A DNA stretch of 54,798 bases from an uncultured Enterobacterales bacterium (GCA_946478305.1 CAMLBO010000020.1:1-54798), one strand, 5' to 3'. Positions 46,335-54,798 are shown, counted from the first letter of the stretch. Made by a program: numbers and translations. The notes: a model not told the origin generated them from the letters alone.

Positions 46335-47705
46335 TCACTTCATAAAATCTTGCTGATTGCGGCGGATACCCTGCGCCACCTCATCCAGAATATGGCGCAG
46401 CAGCGGGGTGCGCAGAATGTAGAAGCGTTTGCAGATGATGGCGCTGAGCAAATAGCAGGCCGCAGGCACCAGGGTGAAAAGGGCAATAATGCTGGTGATC
46501 GTCGCAGGGTTTTGCGTTGCCGCACCTGACTGATATCCGGCGCCGGCCAGTACCCAACCGATCAGTGCCCCGGCCAGTGCCAGGCCAAGTTTCAGCACGA
46601 ACAAGGTCCCTGCGAAGCTGATGCCGGTCAGGCGCTTGCCATCGTTCCATTCGCCGTAGTCAACCGTGTCGGACATCATCACCCACTGAATTGGCGTGAC
46701 CATCTGGTGGAATACGCCGATAACGAAGATGAACACAAACATGGTGATGCTGGCGCTGATTGGCAGGAAGAACATCAGGGTGCTGAGTACGGCCAGAATG
46801 GCATTGGTCCACCAGAACACGCTGACTTTGCACTTCCAGTCAGTCAGGGGTTTAGCCAGCGCGCTGCCAAACAGGTTACCAACGGAGTAGGCCGTCAGGA
46901 ACCAGACAAACAGCAGCGGGTTGCCGAGGATATAGGTGACGTAGTACATCATCGCGCCGCCGCGTACCGCGACTGCCACAATGTTGAGAATGGTCAGCAG
47001 GCCGACAATGCGCCATTGGTCGTTGTGCCAGATATCGCGCAGATCTTCGCGCATGGTTCCGGTCGGTTTGCCTTCACCGGTCACACGCTCTTTGGTGGTG
47101 GCAAAACAAATGGCCAGCATGACGATGGCTACCCCTGACAGCACCGCGATCCCCCCCTGGAAGCCGAAGGCTTTATCCTCACCGCCAATCAGTTTTACCA
47201 GTGGCATCATTAAGACGGTGCTTAACATGCCACCCGCGGTGGCCAGTACAAAGCGATACGATTGCAGGGAAATTCGCTGGGTTGGATTGGCGGTGATCAC
47301 GCCGCCAAGGGCGCAGTAAGGGATATTAACCACGGTGTACATCAGCGTGAGCAGGGTATAGGTGATGGCGGCATAGACCATTTTGCCGGTCAGACTCAGG
47401 TCCGGACAGGTATAGGCCAGTACGCAAACGATGCCGAATGGAATGGCACCAAACAGCACGTAGGGGCGGAATTTTCCCCAGCGTGTTCTGGTGCGGTCTG
47501 CCAGCAGCCCCATGCACGGATCTGAAATGGCATCCAGCGCGCGGGCCAGCAGGAACATGGTCCCCACATAGCCAGCTGGGATACCGAAAATATCTGTATA
47601 AAAGAACATCATATACAGCATGACGTTATCAAAAATGATATGGCTTGCCGCATCGCCAAGGCCGTATCCAATTTTTTCCTTAACCGACAGGATCTCTGTG
47701 CTCAT
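46335..47705 (-). CDS. yicJ: Xyloside transporter YicJ (GPH family)
   Basis: YicJ is a sodium- or proton-coupled symporter of the glycoside-pentoside-hexuronide family. The 456-residue protein (E. coli 460) has twelve hydrophobic helices and the family start VKEKIGYGLGDAASHIIFDNVMLYMMFFYTDIFGIPAG, with ADRTRTRWGKFRPY in the helix 2-3 loop. It precedes yicI, giving import then hydrolysis of alpha-xylosides. The upstream 202-base region should hold the promoter; I saw only a CRP half site. Confidence 0.94.
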   Translation of the reverse strand: MSTEILSVKEKIGYGLGDAASHIIFDNVMLYMMFFYTDIFGIPAGYVGTMFLLARALDAISDPCMGLLADRTRTRWGKFRPYVLFGAIPFGIVCVLAYTCPDLSLTGKMVYAAITYTLLTLMYTVVNIPYCALGGVITANPTQRISLQSYRFVLATAGGMLSTVLMMPLVKLIGGEDKAFGFQGGIAVLSGVAIVMLAICFATTKERVTGEGKPTGTMREDLRDIWHNDQWRIVGLLTILNIVAVAVRGGAMMYYVTYILGNPLLFVWFLTAYSVGNLFGSALAKPLTDWKCKVSVFWWTNAILAVLSTLMFFLPISASITMFVFIFVIGVFHQMVTPIQWVMMSDTVDYGEWNDGKRLTGISFAGTLFVLKLGLALAGALIGWVLAGAGYQSGAATQNPATITSIIALFTLVPAACYLLSAIICKRFYILRTPLLRHILDEVAQGIRRNQQDFMK

Positions 47706-47862
47706 GAACTCAATGTCCGTATTTATAAGATGAGCTTAAGGTTGTAACGGTTGGGGCACAAAGGGGCTATTGAGATTTTTAGTTCTGAAATTACGTTTAT
47801 TTATTTCTGTGATCGCAGAGGGGATCAGGGAGGGGATAGAAAGGATTTATGTTACAGAACAA

Positions 47863-47886
47863 CCCCTTTCGTTTTACAGAAAGGGG
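47863..47886 (-). terminator. Stem-loop after the sugar-binding protein gene
   Basis: CCCCTTTC (47863-47870) and GAAAGGGG (47879-47886) form an 8-bp stem with an 8-base loop, 22 bases past the stop of the binding-protein gene. On the minus strand the tail reads TTGTTCTGT, only partly U-rich, so it may be a weak terminator. Confidence 0.5.
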
Positions 47887-47907
47887 GAAAAGGGGCTTAA
47901 CGGTTAT

Positions 47908-48981
47908 TTACTTTTTGTACTTTGCTTCCAGTGTGGCGAACCATGGTGCGGTGAAGTCTTCAGATTTCCCCCAGCCCGGAATGATTTTGCTCAAACCAGA
48001 TACGTTAATGCCACCGCTCTGGCTTTGCAGCAGGGCCTGTGGGATCGCCTGGGCCGGGAATTCATAGGTGGCTGGCGTTTTTTCACCGGCAATTTTAAGC
48101 GCGACAATACGCAGGTTTACCGCGCCGATCAGTTGAGTATCCACTGCCGCGGTGATTTTCCACGGGCTGCCTTCTTCACGCATCATCTGCAAATCCTGAT
48201 TAGAAGCATCGATACTGTAGAGTTTGATTTCAGTACGGCCATTCTCCTTCAGTGCTTTATAAGCCCCCTGACTGAAGGCGTCCCATGCTCCCCAGATAGC
48301 ATCAATCTTGCCTTTCGGATACTTGGCTAAGATGGCACCCACTTTATTGGCGGTATCGCCCTGCACATCAGAAGAGACGGCACCAATGGACTCGAGCTGA
48401 TGAATACCTGGGTTTTGTTTGAGAATTTCTTCATAGGTCTTCTGACGGCGCTCCATCGGCGGGAAACCGGCGACCCACAGCTTGACGATATTGGCTTTGC
48501 CGTTGAAATCTTTCACCAACTGGCCCACGGAAGTCCGCGTCAGTGAGGCATCATCCTGACGGGTTACCGTAACACCCGGCGTATTGTCCGGAACTTCGGT
48601 ATCAAATACGGAGACAGCAATCCCGGCTGCCGTAATGCGTTTCACCAATTCTACAGAGTAGGGGCCGCGGCCCTGCGACAGAATAATACCGTCATATTTC
48701 TGGCTAATTGCCTGGTTGACGAAGTCCTGGAATTTAGCGTCATCACCGTTGCTGAGGAAGGTGTCGACCTTGAATCCCAGCTTGCGCCCCTCTTTGATAG
48801 CACCGGCTAAAAATTGAGTTGTGTTGTCGTCAGAGCCCAGATTGCGGATCACCGCAACCCGCACCGGGCCTTCGTGCTGGGCAATGACCGCAGGAACGGC
48901 GGCGAGCGTGGCGTCTGCCGCAAAAGCAGGGGCGGCAGCAAACAGAGTCAGAACCAGTAAAGAGGCGGATATTTTTTTCAT
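47908..48981 (-). CDS. Periplasmic sugar-binding protein of an ABC importer, orphan
   Basis: A substrate-binding protein of 357 residues in the ribose/LsrB-like periplasmic-binding group. It has a signal peptide (about 1-21, MKKISASLLVLTLFAAAPAFA) and the fold pattern AVIRNLGSDDNTTQFLAGAIKEGRKLG, DGIILSQG, FDTEVPD and YSIDASNQDLQMM. No ATPase or permease gene lies next to it: yicJ is downstream and a fimbrial operon upstream. It must work with an importer encoded elsewhere or be a leftover. Its location by yicJI suggests a pentose or xyloside ligand, but the sequence does not show which sugar. Confidence 0.85.
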   Translation of the reverse strand: MKKISASLLVLTLFAAAPAFAADATLAAVPAVIAQHEGPVRVAVIRNLGSDDNTTQFLAGAIKEGRKLGFKVDTFLSNGDDAKFQDFVNQAISQKYDGIILSQGRGPYSVELVKRITAAGIAVSVFDTEVPDNTPGVTVTRQDDASLTRTSVGQLVKDFNGKANIVKLWVAGFPPMERRQKTYEEILKQNPGIHQLESIGAVSSDVQGDTANKVGAILAKYPKGKIDAIWGAWDAFSQGAYKALKENGRTEIKLYSIDASNQDLQMMREEGSPWKITAAVDTQLIGAVNLRIVALKIAGEKTPATYEFPAQAIPQALLQSQSGGINVSGLSKIIPGWGKSEDFTAPWFATLEAKYKK

Positions 48982-49199
48982 TAACTACTCCGGCAGGGCA
49001 GCGAACGCGATTTCGCAAGGTGGTTTTACGGGAGCTCAACAGGAGCCACCCAATATGAGGATGTACAGAAGTCTGTCTGTCCAGACGTCTATCTATTGAG
49101 GCAGTCTACCCAGTTGTTAATAAATAGGGAATGCTCTGTTGTTATTATATTTCGTGCCGGCGTTATTCCTGTTTGGAATAGGAGGGGGGATTATGCCCA

Positions 49200-50015
49200 T
49201 CAGCGGCTAACGGTGGCAGAGTGCTTTATTGCAGTACCATCATCATCAAACAACACAAATTCTATCCGCAGAAGAGCCGGTGACGAGGCGTTTATCGGCG
49301 CGTTGAGCGGGTAGTCTCGCTGGCTCAGCGGTGGCGTCATCATGTCCATTTCCTGCGTTAACGGAAAGTGTTGGCCGTCAGCCACCAGCGTTATTTGGCC
49401 GAAAGAGGCATGATAAGGCGAGGGGTTGTGACAACGTAACAAGTAGCGATTACCTTGTTTTATGAGCGTAAAACGTAATTGCTGCGCCACGGTTGACCAC
49501 AAGGGAGCCACACCCAGTGTAGACGGGCGATAAAACACTTTCATTTGAGTATTCATTGCCATAGCCACATGGGCATCCGCCTTAGAGACCTGCTGATTTT
49601 TCGGCGGGATCTCATACAAGTTGAGCCAGAATACCGATTCCCGGTCGGCAGGCAGCGCCCGCAGCGTGTCGTCTTGCTTATTGATCACCCGCAGACCCTG
49701 AACAGCGCCGGGTTGCAGGCGGAAAACGGCAGGGAGCGGAATAAAAGGCGCGTTGGCTTTCTCCGGCGTACTGTCCGGGGCACCCTCATCAATCCAGGTC
49801 TGCACCAAAATCGGATAGTCATTGGTATTCGCGAGGATCACCGATAGCGCCTGCTGATTTTCGGTCATGATAAGCCGGGTAGAGGAAGCGACAATGCCCG
49901 CGTGGGCCAGCCCCGTCAGCGTGAGTAAACCGAATACAACCGGTAAAAAACACAGGCGCAATGATTTGCGATAAGCGCCGAGCCCGCGCGGCGTCAGGAG
50001 GATATTTTGTTTCAT
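49200..50015 (-). CDS. Fimbrial periplasmic chaperone (second of two)
   Basis: A PapD-like chaperone of 271 residues. It has a signal peptide (about 1-39, ending GLAHA-GIV) and an Ig-like N-terminal domain (STRLIMTENQQALSVILANTNDYPILVQTWID, LPADRESVFWLNLYEIPPKNQ, MKVFYRPSTLG). It would donate a strand to subunits before hand-over to the usher. It is distal to the adhesin gene and overlaps it by 4 bases (ATGA), so it may serve the adhesin specifically. The N-terminal extension before the hydrophobic core is longer than usual. Confidence 0.92.
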   Translation of the reverse strand: MKQNILLTPRGLGAYRKSLRLCFLPVVFGLLTLTGLAHAGIVASSTRLIMTENQQALSVILANTNDYPILVQTWIDEGAPDSTPEKANAPFIPLPAVFRLQPGAVQGLRVINKQDDTLRALPADRESVFWLNLYEIPPKNQQVSKADAHVAMAMNTQMKVFYRPSTLGVAPLWSTVAQQLRFTLIKQGNRYLLRCHNPSPYHASFGQITLVADGQHFPLTQEMDMMTPPLSQRDYPLNAPINASSPALLRIEFVLFDDDGTAIKHSATVSR

Positions 50016-51304
50016 TGCACTTTTACCAATACGTAAGCAGTGGCATCGACGCGTCCTGCCACCGGGGTCTGGCCTGGAAGTTTTTCAAGAATTGCCATGT
50101 AATGACGAACGTAGTTAGTGTACCCGGACGCCGCACTGCCGGTTGCGCTGGCGTTGCTCAGCACCGGATACCATCCCGCGTTGACTGCGCTGGTGCAGTT
50201 TCCCTGACAGCCACCCCAGCCGACAAAATTCAGCATGGCGCCGCCGCTGTCCTCCAGCCGAATCCCCACTCCGCTGGCGATATTGCTACTGCCATAATTA
50301 TCCGATAGCAGATAGCTGACCCCGCCAGCGGTATTCACCAGACCGAGTTTTTGTGCCTGAATATAGGCTGGCAGTGAAGTCTGAATGCCTATAGACGTCT
50401 GGCCGCTGCTGATGCCCGACACTGTACCGTCCTGACATTCGACTTCCACGCTAAACGGCGCCCGACTGCTTCCCCCATTGTTGAGGTCGTTGACTGAAAC
50501 GGTGGGCAGCAGAACATAAGGTGTCACGTTTCTCACGGCACAGGTGTTTTTACGCGTCAGGGTGGCGACGGGGGAGGTGTTCATACCAAACGCCATATAG
50601 CGGCCAGAACCCCAGGTCTGGTAGTTACTGGCCGAATCGAGCCCGGCTTCCGGCACCGGCATTCCCGGACCTTTGAATACCACGTAACCATTGGGCTGGT
50701 TGCAGTTATAGGAGCCTGAGTAAGTCGCTGCCGCAGGCCCGGCGCAGCCCCAGCTCGAGGGGCCTGCGGTGCGGTCGATATTATCGGTTTTGATCAACTC
50801 CGCACGGATCTGACTGAAATGCTTACCCTTGATCTGAATCTTATTCCCTACGATGTCATATTTTTTTAGCGCCACCTGCTTCCAGATGCGGGTGAACTCC
50901 TGTCCCGAATCCATATGGATCAGTTTCAGACCAGCATAAGGAAAATAGGTCTGGAAATAGTTATCCCCCAGATTGGTCCAGCCACCGACATTGCTGTCAC
51001 CATTCGTGGCAAACACTTCATAAATACTGTCTTTGTCGGCCAGGTCGCACTCATAAATCACGGCTTCCGGGTCACTCCAGTACTGCGCCGGAACCAGACT
51101 TATCACCGACGTTGCCAACAGACTGCCGGTAGGCTGAATGTAATTATTGGTGATGTTGATATTGCCAAGGCGCAGCGACGCACCGTAGTTATCGCCGCCG
51201 ATATTGCGGCCTTTCCATACGCAATTGGCGCTGGCAACATGGCTGACACCCGTCAGCAGCAGGGCGACCAGCAAGAGGCGAATAACAGACAACGGGTACA
51301 GCAT
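50012..51304 (-). CDS. Two-domain fimbrial tip adhesin
   Basis: Secreted protein of 430 residues with a signal peptide (about 1-26, ending SHVASA-NC). About 230 residues are unlike pilins, with several Cys (NCVWKG, IYECDL, WGCAGP, YNCNQPNGYVVF) and likely form the receptor-binding domain. The C-terminal pilin domain has the closing pattern DATAYVLVKVQ expected for donor-strand exchange. Size and place between usher and second chaperone match FimH/PapG-type tip adhesins. I do not recognise the binding domain family, so the receptor is unknown. The usher gene ends 20 bases upstream. Confidence 0.82.
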   Translation of the reverse strand: MLYPLSVIRLLLVALLLTGVSHVASANCVWKGRNIGGDNYGASLRLGNINITNNYIQPTGSLLATSVISLVPAQYWSDPEAVIYECDLADKDSIYEVFATNGDSNVGGWTNLGDNYFQTYFPYAGLKLIHMDSGQEFTRIWKQVALKKYDIVGNKIQIKGKHFSQIRAELIKTDNIDRTAGPSSWGCAGPAAATYSGSYNCNQPNGYVVFKGPGMPVPEAGLDSASNYQTWGSGRYMAFGMNTSPVATLTRKNTCAVRNVTPYVLLPTVSVNDLNNGGSSRAPFSVEVECQDGTVSGISSGQTSIGIQTSLPAYIQAQKLGLVNTAGGVSYLLSDNYGSSNIASGVGIRLEDSGGAMLNFVGWGGCQGNCTSAVNAGWYPVLSNASATGSAASGYTNYVRHYMAILEKLPGQTPVAGRVDATAYVLVKVQ

Positions 51305-51324
51305 ATTTCTCTCCAGTATCGAAC

Positions 51325-53889
51325 TCAGCCGGGTACGCAGGCGGCGCTAAGGTTAATGATCGGCAGGTCTTTAGCCGGTTTGCCAAGGTCATAATTGAGG
51401 TGACATCTCTCCTGGTTACTCTCTCCCCATTTAAGCGTCAGTCGGCCTTTCAGGGTGGCTGCGCGCAGGTAGGCCTGTCCGGCCTGACCCACCATCCCAA
51501 CTGACTTACCTTTGGCATCGAGCACGTCTGCGCCCATGGGTACGGTATCGCCATCGGGCATATGAGTGGCGATCAGCAAGGGATAGCCGGTCAGCGTGCG
51601 GAAGGTGATTTTGACAGCAGAACCGGCAAAAGGCGCGACGCGGCGCTGACCGTCCTGTAACTCGGTATTCTGCGCCATGCCCTGCGGGTCCAGTGTGACC
51701 GTGTTATAGCGATAGGGCGTCAGGGTTGGCACCAGCGCATAGCCAAAGCGATCGATGCTGGCACCTTGTCCGTACAGCACTTTGGCGCCGGTGGCCCCTT
51801 TGGCTTCAACCAGCGCGAAGGTGTCACTGAGATACGGCCCGAGCGTGACGCCGCCGCTATGCACGGCAACGGCTCCGCGGGCGCTGGTGGAACTCTGCCA
51901 GTAGGTGCTGCCACGTGAGGCACTGGCACTCAGGCTGGTCAGGGGTAACCGTTTTTGCAGGCTGCCGCTCCAGGTGTTTTCGCGGCTTTGTTGCTGACGG
52001 GCGAAGTCCACGCTGTAACTGAGCGACTGATCGTCGCCACTCACGCCGGAAAGGGATGTCTGATAACTGGCTCCATTATTCTTGCTGTTGAACATGCCGG
52101 TGGAGACATAAGGAGCCGAAGGACTGCCGCCGAGCGGGAAGGACAACGTGATTTGCGACAGGGTTTCAGTCTGGCTTTCACCGGTGGCGGTGCTGGCGTT
52201 CCATGTGGGGGTCAGATCATCTGAGTTGCTCATTTGCGCACTGTTGACACTAGTACTGGTCCGCTGACGGGTGACCGACAGGTTGAGTGAGACGTTATTC
52301 CACACGACGGTTGAATAGCCAAATTGCATCTGCGTATCGCGCGGGCGGTCATCACGGTAATCCTGCGACGACGCTGAAAGATAGACTGAGCCGTAATCCT
52401 GCAGGCTTTGATTCAGTGACACTTCGAGGCGTGAACGCTGTAAATACGTGGTGGACGCCTGGCCGTTGCCCTGTGCCCGCAGCGCCAGCACATCGTTTAA
52501 GTCCCGATAACCTTCCGTGGAATAGCGGTAACCTGCCAGCGTAAAAGTGGTACCCAGCGGTTGAAACGAACGGCTGTACGAAGCGCGCATCATCCAGCCA
52601 TTTTGGTGCTCCCCTCCGGGCAGGTCGGCGCTGGAGAAGGTAGTGTCCAGTCCAAAAGCCCCGATGTAGTGAGTGAATACGCCGCCCAACATGCCAGCCT
52701 GATAGCCCTGTGCCACCCGCAAACCGCTATTGAGGGTGAACGGGTTACTGATGCCACGCTGAAAGGTCAGTTCGGCAAAAGGCTCATTATTACCGGTATC
52801 CCGGACACGACCTGCGGCCAGCGCGTAGCGGTTAAGCCCGGGGCGCAGCGAATCCGGCACCGAAGCAAAGGGGATTCGAAAGCTGCTGACGCTGCCATCG
52901 GCTTCTTTGATTTCTACGGTGAGGTCACCGCCGTAGTTTGTGGCTGACAGGTCATCAATCTGGAAGGCCCCTGCGGGCACCGTAGTTTGATAAATCGCAC
53001 GATTATTTTGATAAACCGTCACCCGTGCATTGGTTTTGGCAATTCCGCGCACTACCGGCGCATAGCCCCGCAGCGAGTCGGGCAGCATGCGGTCATCGGT
53101 GGAGAGCGCAAGACCACGGTAACCGAGGCTGGAAAAGAACTGGCCACCGGTGTAGGTCTCTCCGGCAGTGAGTTCACTGCGCAGTTGCGGCAGGGCACGC
53201 TGCACATAGCGGCGGTTGCTTTCCCAACGGTTACCGCGAGAGTCACTGCGCAGCGCGCCGTCCTGACGCAGCCGCCATAGTCCGAGATTGACCCCGCCAT
53301 AAAGGCTGACGTAAGCCGAGTCAACCCGCCGCTGGCCGCTGCCGTTGAGAGCGTCAACGTGATACTGATTAGCGTTGTAGTTGAGAAAACCGATGCTGTT
53401 GCCGCTGTCCAGATTGCGTGGATCAACATAACCACGCGGCAGGACGGTCACCCATTTTTGTGCCATGCTGAGATTCAGGCGTAACTGACTGAAATCCATA
53501 TGGCTGCTGCTGCCCGGTAAAGTGGCATTGAGATCCAGACACTCACCGTGCATGACAGGCTGAGCCAGCGCCTCTTTTTTCACACCAGCCGCCAGTAGAG
53601 TATCAGGGTGATAACAGGCGCTGGTTTCGCCATTTTCTGGCACAAAAGTCATCTCAGTATGACGGATAAAGCGGTCGTTGAGATACAAATCAACCTGATA
53701 CTGTCCCGGTTCGAAACTGTTGATTTTATTGAAGCGCGACAGCGCGCCGAGGCCGAGCGGGTTGCCCCGGAGCAGGTTATCGTCAAAAGTATAGTCATCG
53801 CTTTTTACTGCCGGGTTGGCCTGCGCCAGCGTCATTTTGAACAGCAGGCAAGGCAGCGTGGCCATGACCCACCATAACTTACACTTCAC
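51325..53889 (-). CDS. Outer-membrane fimbrial usher
   Basis: A FimD/PapC-type usher forming the 24-strand outer-membrane pore that assembles the fimbria. The conserved N-terminal domain starts YTFDDNLLRGNPLG. The plug and barrel segments (VTVYQNNRAIYQTTVPAGAFQIDDL, GRVRDTGNNEPFAELTFQRGISN) and C-terminal domains (GKSVGMVGQAGQAYLRA, CHLNYDL) are present. The frame is open back to an ATG at 53961, overlapping the chaperone by 41 bases. I prefer GTG 53889 (854 residues) because it gives a proper signal peptide (MKCKLWWVMATLPCLLFKMTLAQA) with AGGA 8 bases upstream. Confidence 0.92.
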   Translation of the reverse strand: MKCKLWWVMATLPCLLFKMTLAQANPAVKSDDYTFDDNLLRGNPLGLGALSRFNKINSFEPGQYQVDLYLNDRFIRHTEMTFVPENGETSACYHPDTLLAAGVKKEALAQPVMHGECLDLNATLPGSSSHMDFSQLRLNLSMAQKWVTVLPRGYVDPRNLDSGNSIGFLNYNANQYHVDALNGSGQRRVDSAYVSLYGGVNLGLWRLRQDGALRSDSRGNRWESNRRYVQRALPQLRSELTAGETYTGGQFFSSLGYRGLALSTDDRMLPDSLRGYAPVVRGIAKTNARVTVYQNNRAIYQTTVPAGAFQIDDLSATNYGGDLTVEIKEADGSVSSFRIPFASVPDSLRPGLNRYALAAGRVRDTGNNEPFAELTFQRGISNPFTLNSGLRVAQGYQAGMLGGVFTHYIGAFGLDTTFSSADLPGGEHQNGWMMRASYSRSFQPLGTTFTLAGYRYSTEGYRDLNDVLALRAQGNGQASTTYLQRSRLEVSLNQSLQDYGSVYLSASSQDYRDDRPRDTQMQFGYSTVVWNNVSLNLSVTRQRTSTSVNSAQMSNSDDLTPTWNASTATGESQTETLSQITLSFPLGGSPSAPYVSTGMFNSKNNGASYQTSLSGVSGDDQSLSYSVDFARQQQSRENTWSGSLQKRLPLTSLSASASRGSTYWQSSTSARGAVAVHSGGVTLGPYLSDTFALVEAKGATGAKVLYGQGASIDRFGYALVPTLTPYRYNTVTLDPQGMAQNTELQDGQRRVAPFAGSAVKITFRTLTGYPLLIATHMPDGDTVPMGADVLDAKGKSVGMVGQAGQAYLRAATLKGRLTLKWGESNQERCHLNYDLGKPAKDLPIINLSAACVPG

Positions 53890-53920
53890 ACCGGGGATCC
53901 TGCCGTTGCATTCACGGTTT

Positions 53921-54640
53921 TTACAGCGTGAACGTTGAGATAACGTTGGCACCGTAGTCATTGACTAAAATCAGGCTGAGGCTGCTGCCTTTTGCCGCGC
54001 CGGCGGGAAGCGTCAGCTCTGTGGTTGATTTAGGCGCAATGATCGCTGCCAAAGCAAATGGCCGCTGCTGTCCGTTGACCTGCAGCAGCCCGTTACGCAG
54101 ATTCACGAAGTAACCGGTCGGATTGGTCACGGTGACCACTCCCGGCTTGTGGTCAGAGAAGGTGACGCGCAACTGTTCGCCGAGCTTATTAACATCACCC
54201 TGAAGATTTTTTGGTCGATAGAACAGTTTGAGTTTGTTATTGACGATCAGCACCAATTTGTTCTGGCTTTGGTCACTGCTTTTCATGGCCGGGATCTGCA
54301 GAAAATTCAGATAAAAGAGGGATTCACGATCTGTCGGCAACGGGGTGCCAAGATAGCTGATACGCACGACCTGGCCACTGAATGGCTCCATACGGAAAAT
54401 CTGTGGCGTCACCAGGAAAGGGGTTGTGGCCGCACCTTTCGGCGGTACTGCCTGACCGTTATCCACCCACATTTGGACCAGATTAGGATGGTCATCTTTA
54501 TTGTTGAGCTGCAAAACTTTGTCGCGGCTCCCTTCCTGAAAGATGACGCGGGTACCGGTCATGACCACGCTGGCATGCGCCGTAAAGCAGACCGTCGCCA
54601 GCGTGAGGCAAGCGGTGATCAGGTGTTTGGTAGTGATCAT
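53921..54640 (-). CDS. Fimbrial periplasmic chaperone (first of two)
   Basis: A PapD-like chaperone of 239 residues with a signal peptide (about 1-23, ending TAHA-SVV) and the Ig-fold blocks GTRVIFQEGSRDKVLQLNNKDDHPNLVQMWVD, LPTDRESLFYLNFLQIP and NKLKLFYRP. The frame is open to an ATG at 54649, which would sit directly on the AAAGGAG ribosome-binding site. ATG 54640 has a proper 9-base spacing and is chosen. It is the first fimbrial gene in the window; a pilin gene is expected upstream, beyond the contig end. Confidence 0.93.
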   Translation of the reverse strand: MITTKHLITACLTLATVCFTAHASVVMTGTRVIFQEGSRDKVLQLNNKDDHPNLVQMWVDNGQAVPPKGAATTPFLVTPQIFRMEPFSGQVVRISYLGTPLPTDRESLFYLNFLQIPAMKSSDQSQNKLVLIVNNKLKLFYRPKNLQGDVNKLGEQLRVTFSDHKPGVVTVTNPTGYFVNLRNGLLQVNGQQRPFALAAIIAPKSTTELTLPAGAAKGSSLSLILVNDYGANVISTFTL

Positions 54641-54687
54641 CCTGGACATCTCCTTTGGGTGTCGATCCCATCACCCACGTCAAAGCC

Positions 54688-54713
54688 AAGCTGCACTGTG
54701 TGAAGTGCAGCTT
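54688..54713 (-). promoter_or_regulatory. Perfect 10-bp stem-loop upstream of the first fimbrial chaperone
   Basis: AAGCTGCACT (54688-54697), 6-base loop, AGTGCAGCTT (54704-54713). It is 48 bases before the chaperone start. No clear U tract follows on the minus strand. Stems of this sort often follow the major pilin gene and lower expression of downstream assembly genes, so it hints at a pilin gene just outside the window. Confidence 0.55.
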
Positions 54714-54760
54714 TCCGTCCGACGGGGCGTTGAAAATCAGCGATCAGGGATAGGTAATAG

Positions 54761-54798
54761 CTGTCTCTTATACACATCTGCGAGCCCACGAGACAGGC
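54761..54798. other. Sequencing adapter (Nextera transposase end and read-2 adapter), not genomic
   Basis: CTGTCTCTTATACACATCT (54761-54779) is the reverse complement of the Tn5 mosaic end used in Nextera libraries. It is followed by GCGAGCCCACGAGAC, one base different from the Nextera read-2 adapter (CCGAGCCCACGAGAC), and then AGGC, which would be the start of an index. This is untrimmed read-through at the contig end. True genomic sequence stops near 54760. Confidence 0.96.

Noticed and set aside
53890-53961. Longer usher N-terminus from ATG 53961
   Set aside because: The added 24 residues are basic/polar and would bury the signal peptide. They overlap the chaperone gene by 41 bases, and a better start exists at GTG 53889.
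54761-54779. End of a Tn5/IS50 element
   Set aside because: The 19-base mosaic end is directly followed by the Illumina read-2 adapter and not by transposon sequence, so it is a library artefact.

Overview
The window looks like one end-to-end contig of a draft genome from a motile member of the Enterobacterales. The gene order and protein similarity suggest a Yersiniaceae-type relative such as Serratia, Rahnella, Ewingella or Rouxiella; the genus is my inference. In E. coli K-12 the che/flh and flg genes sit at separate loci, but here che, flhBAE and flgN-flgL form one continuous flagellar region. The left end cuts into cheA. The right end runs into what reads as Nextera adapter, so both edges are assembly edges and not biological ones.

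Layout. (1) 1-7.9 kb: chemotaxis genes cheA (5' truncated), cheW, a Tsr-like receptor, cheR, cheB, cheY and cheZ. A large imperfect inverted repeat with hexamer tandem repeats fills the cheW-receptor gap, followed by a good FliA (sigma-28) promoter. (2) 8.0-11.7 kb: flhB, flhA, flhE (type III export). (3) 11.7-19.8 kb, minus strand: eight overlapping genes forming an uncharacterised lipid or fatty-acid-derived biosynthetic operon. In order of transcription they are a KASIII-like condensing enzyme, an OleD-like SDR, a metallo-beta-lactamase-fold hydrolase, a PaaK/CoF-synthetase-like AMP ligase, a PAP2_3 phosphatase, a sterol-desaturase-family oxygenase and two paralogous acyl desaturases. This is the best candidate for an undescribed system here. 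(4) 20.1-32.1 kb: flgN-flgM-flgA (minus) and flgBCDEFGHIJ and flgKL (plus), with visible FlhDC-like and sigma-28 control sites.

(5) 32.3-33.4 kb: yohJK (LrgA/LrgB-type membrane proteins). (6) 33.6-42.1 kb: the complete D-xylose system xylAB (minus) and xylFGH-xylR (plus), with a CRP-like site between xylA and xylF. (7) 42.2-49.0 kb, minus: a secreted DUF1996 protein gene broken by an in-frame stop, the alpha-xyloside pair yicJ-yicI, and an orphan periplasmic sugar-binding protein. Together with xyl this suggests use of xylose and xylosides from plant material. (8) 49.2-54.6 kb, minus: the distal part of a chaperone-usher fimbrial operon (chaperone, usher, two-domain adhesin, second chaperone). 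The major pilin gene probably lies beyond the contig end.

How parts fit. The flagellar genes show a normal class 2/class 3 cascade: FlhDC at flgA/flgB, FliA at flgM, the receptor and flgK. The lipid operon follows flgMN on the same strand and meets flhE tail to tail with a 3-base overlap. Read-through from the flgM promoter could therefore tie it to the motility programme, but this is inference. No rRNA, tRNA, CRISPR array, prophage or insertion sequence was seen.
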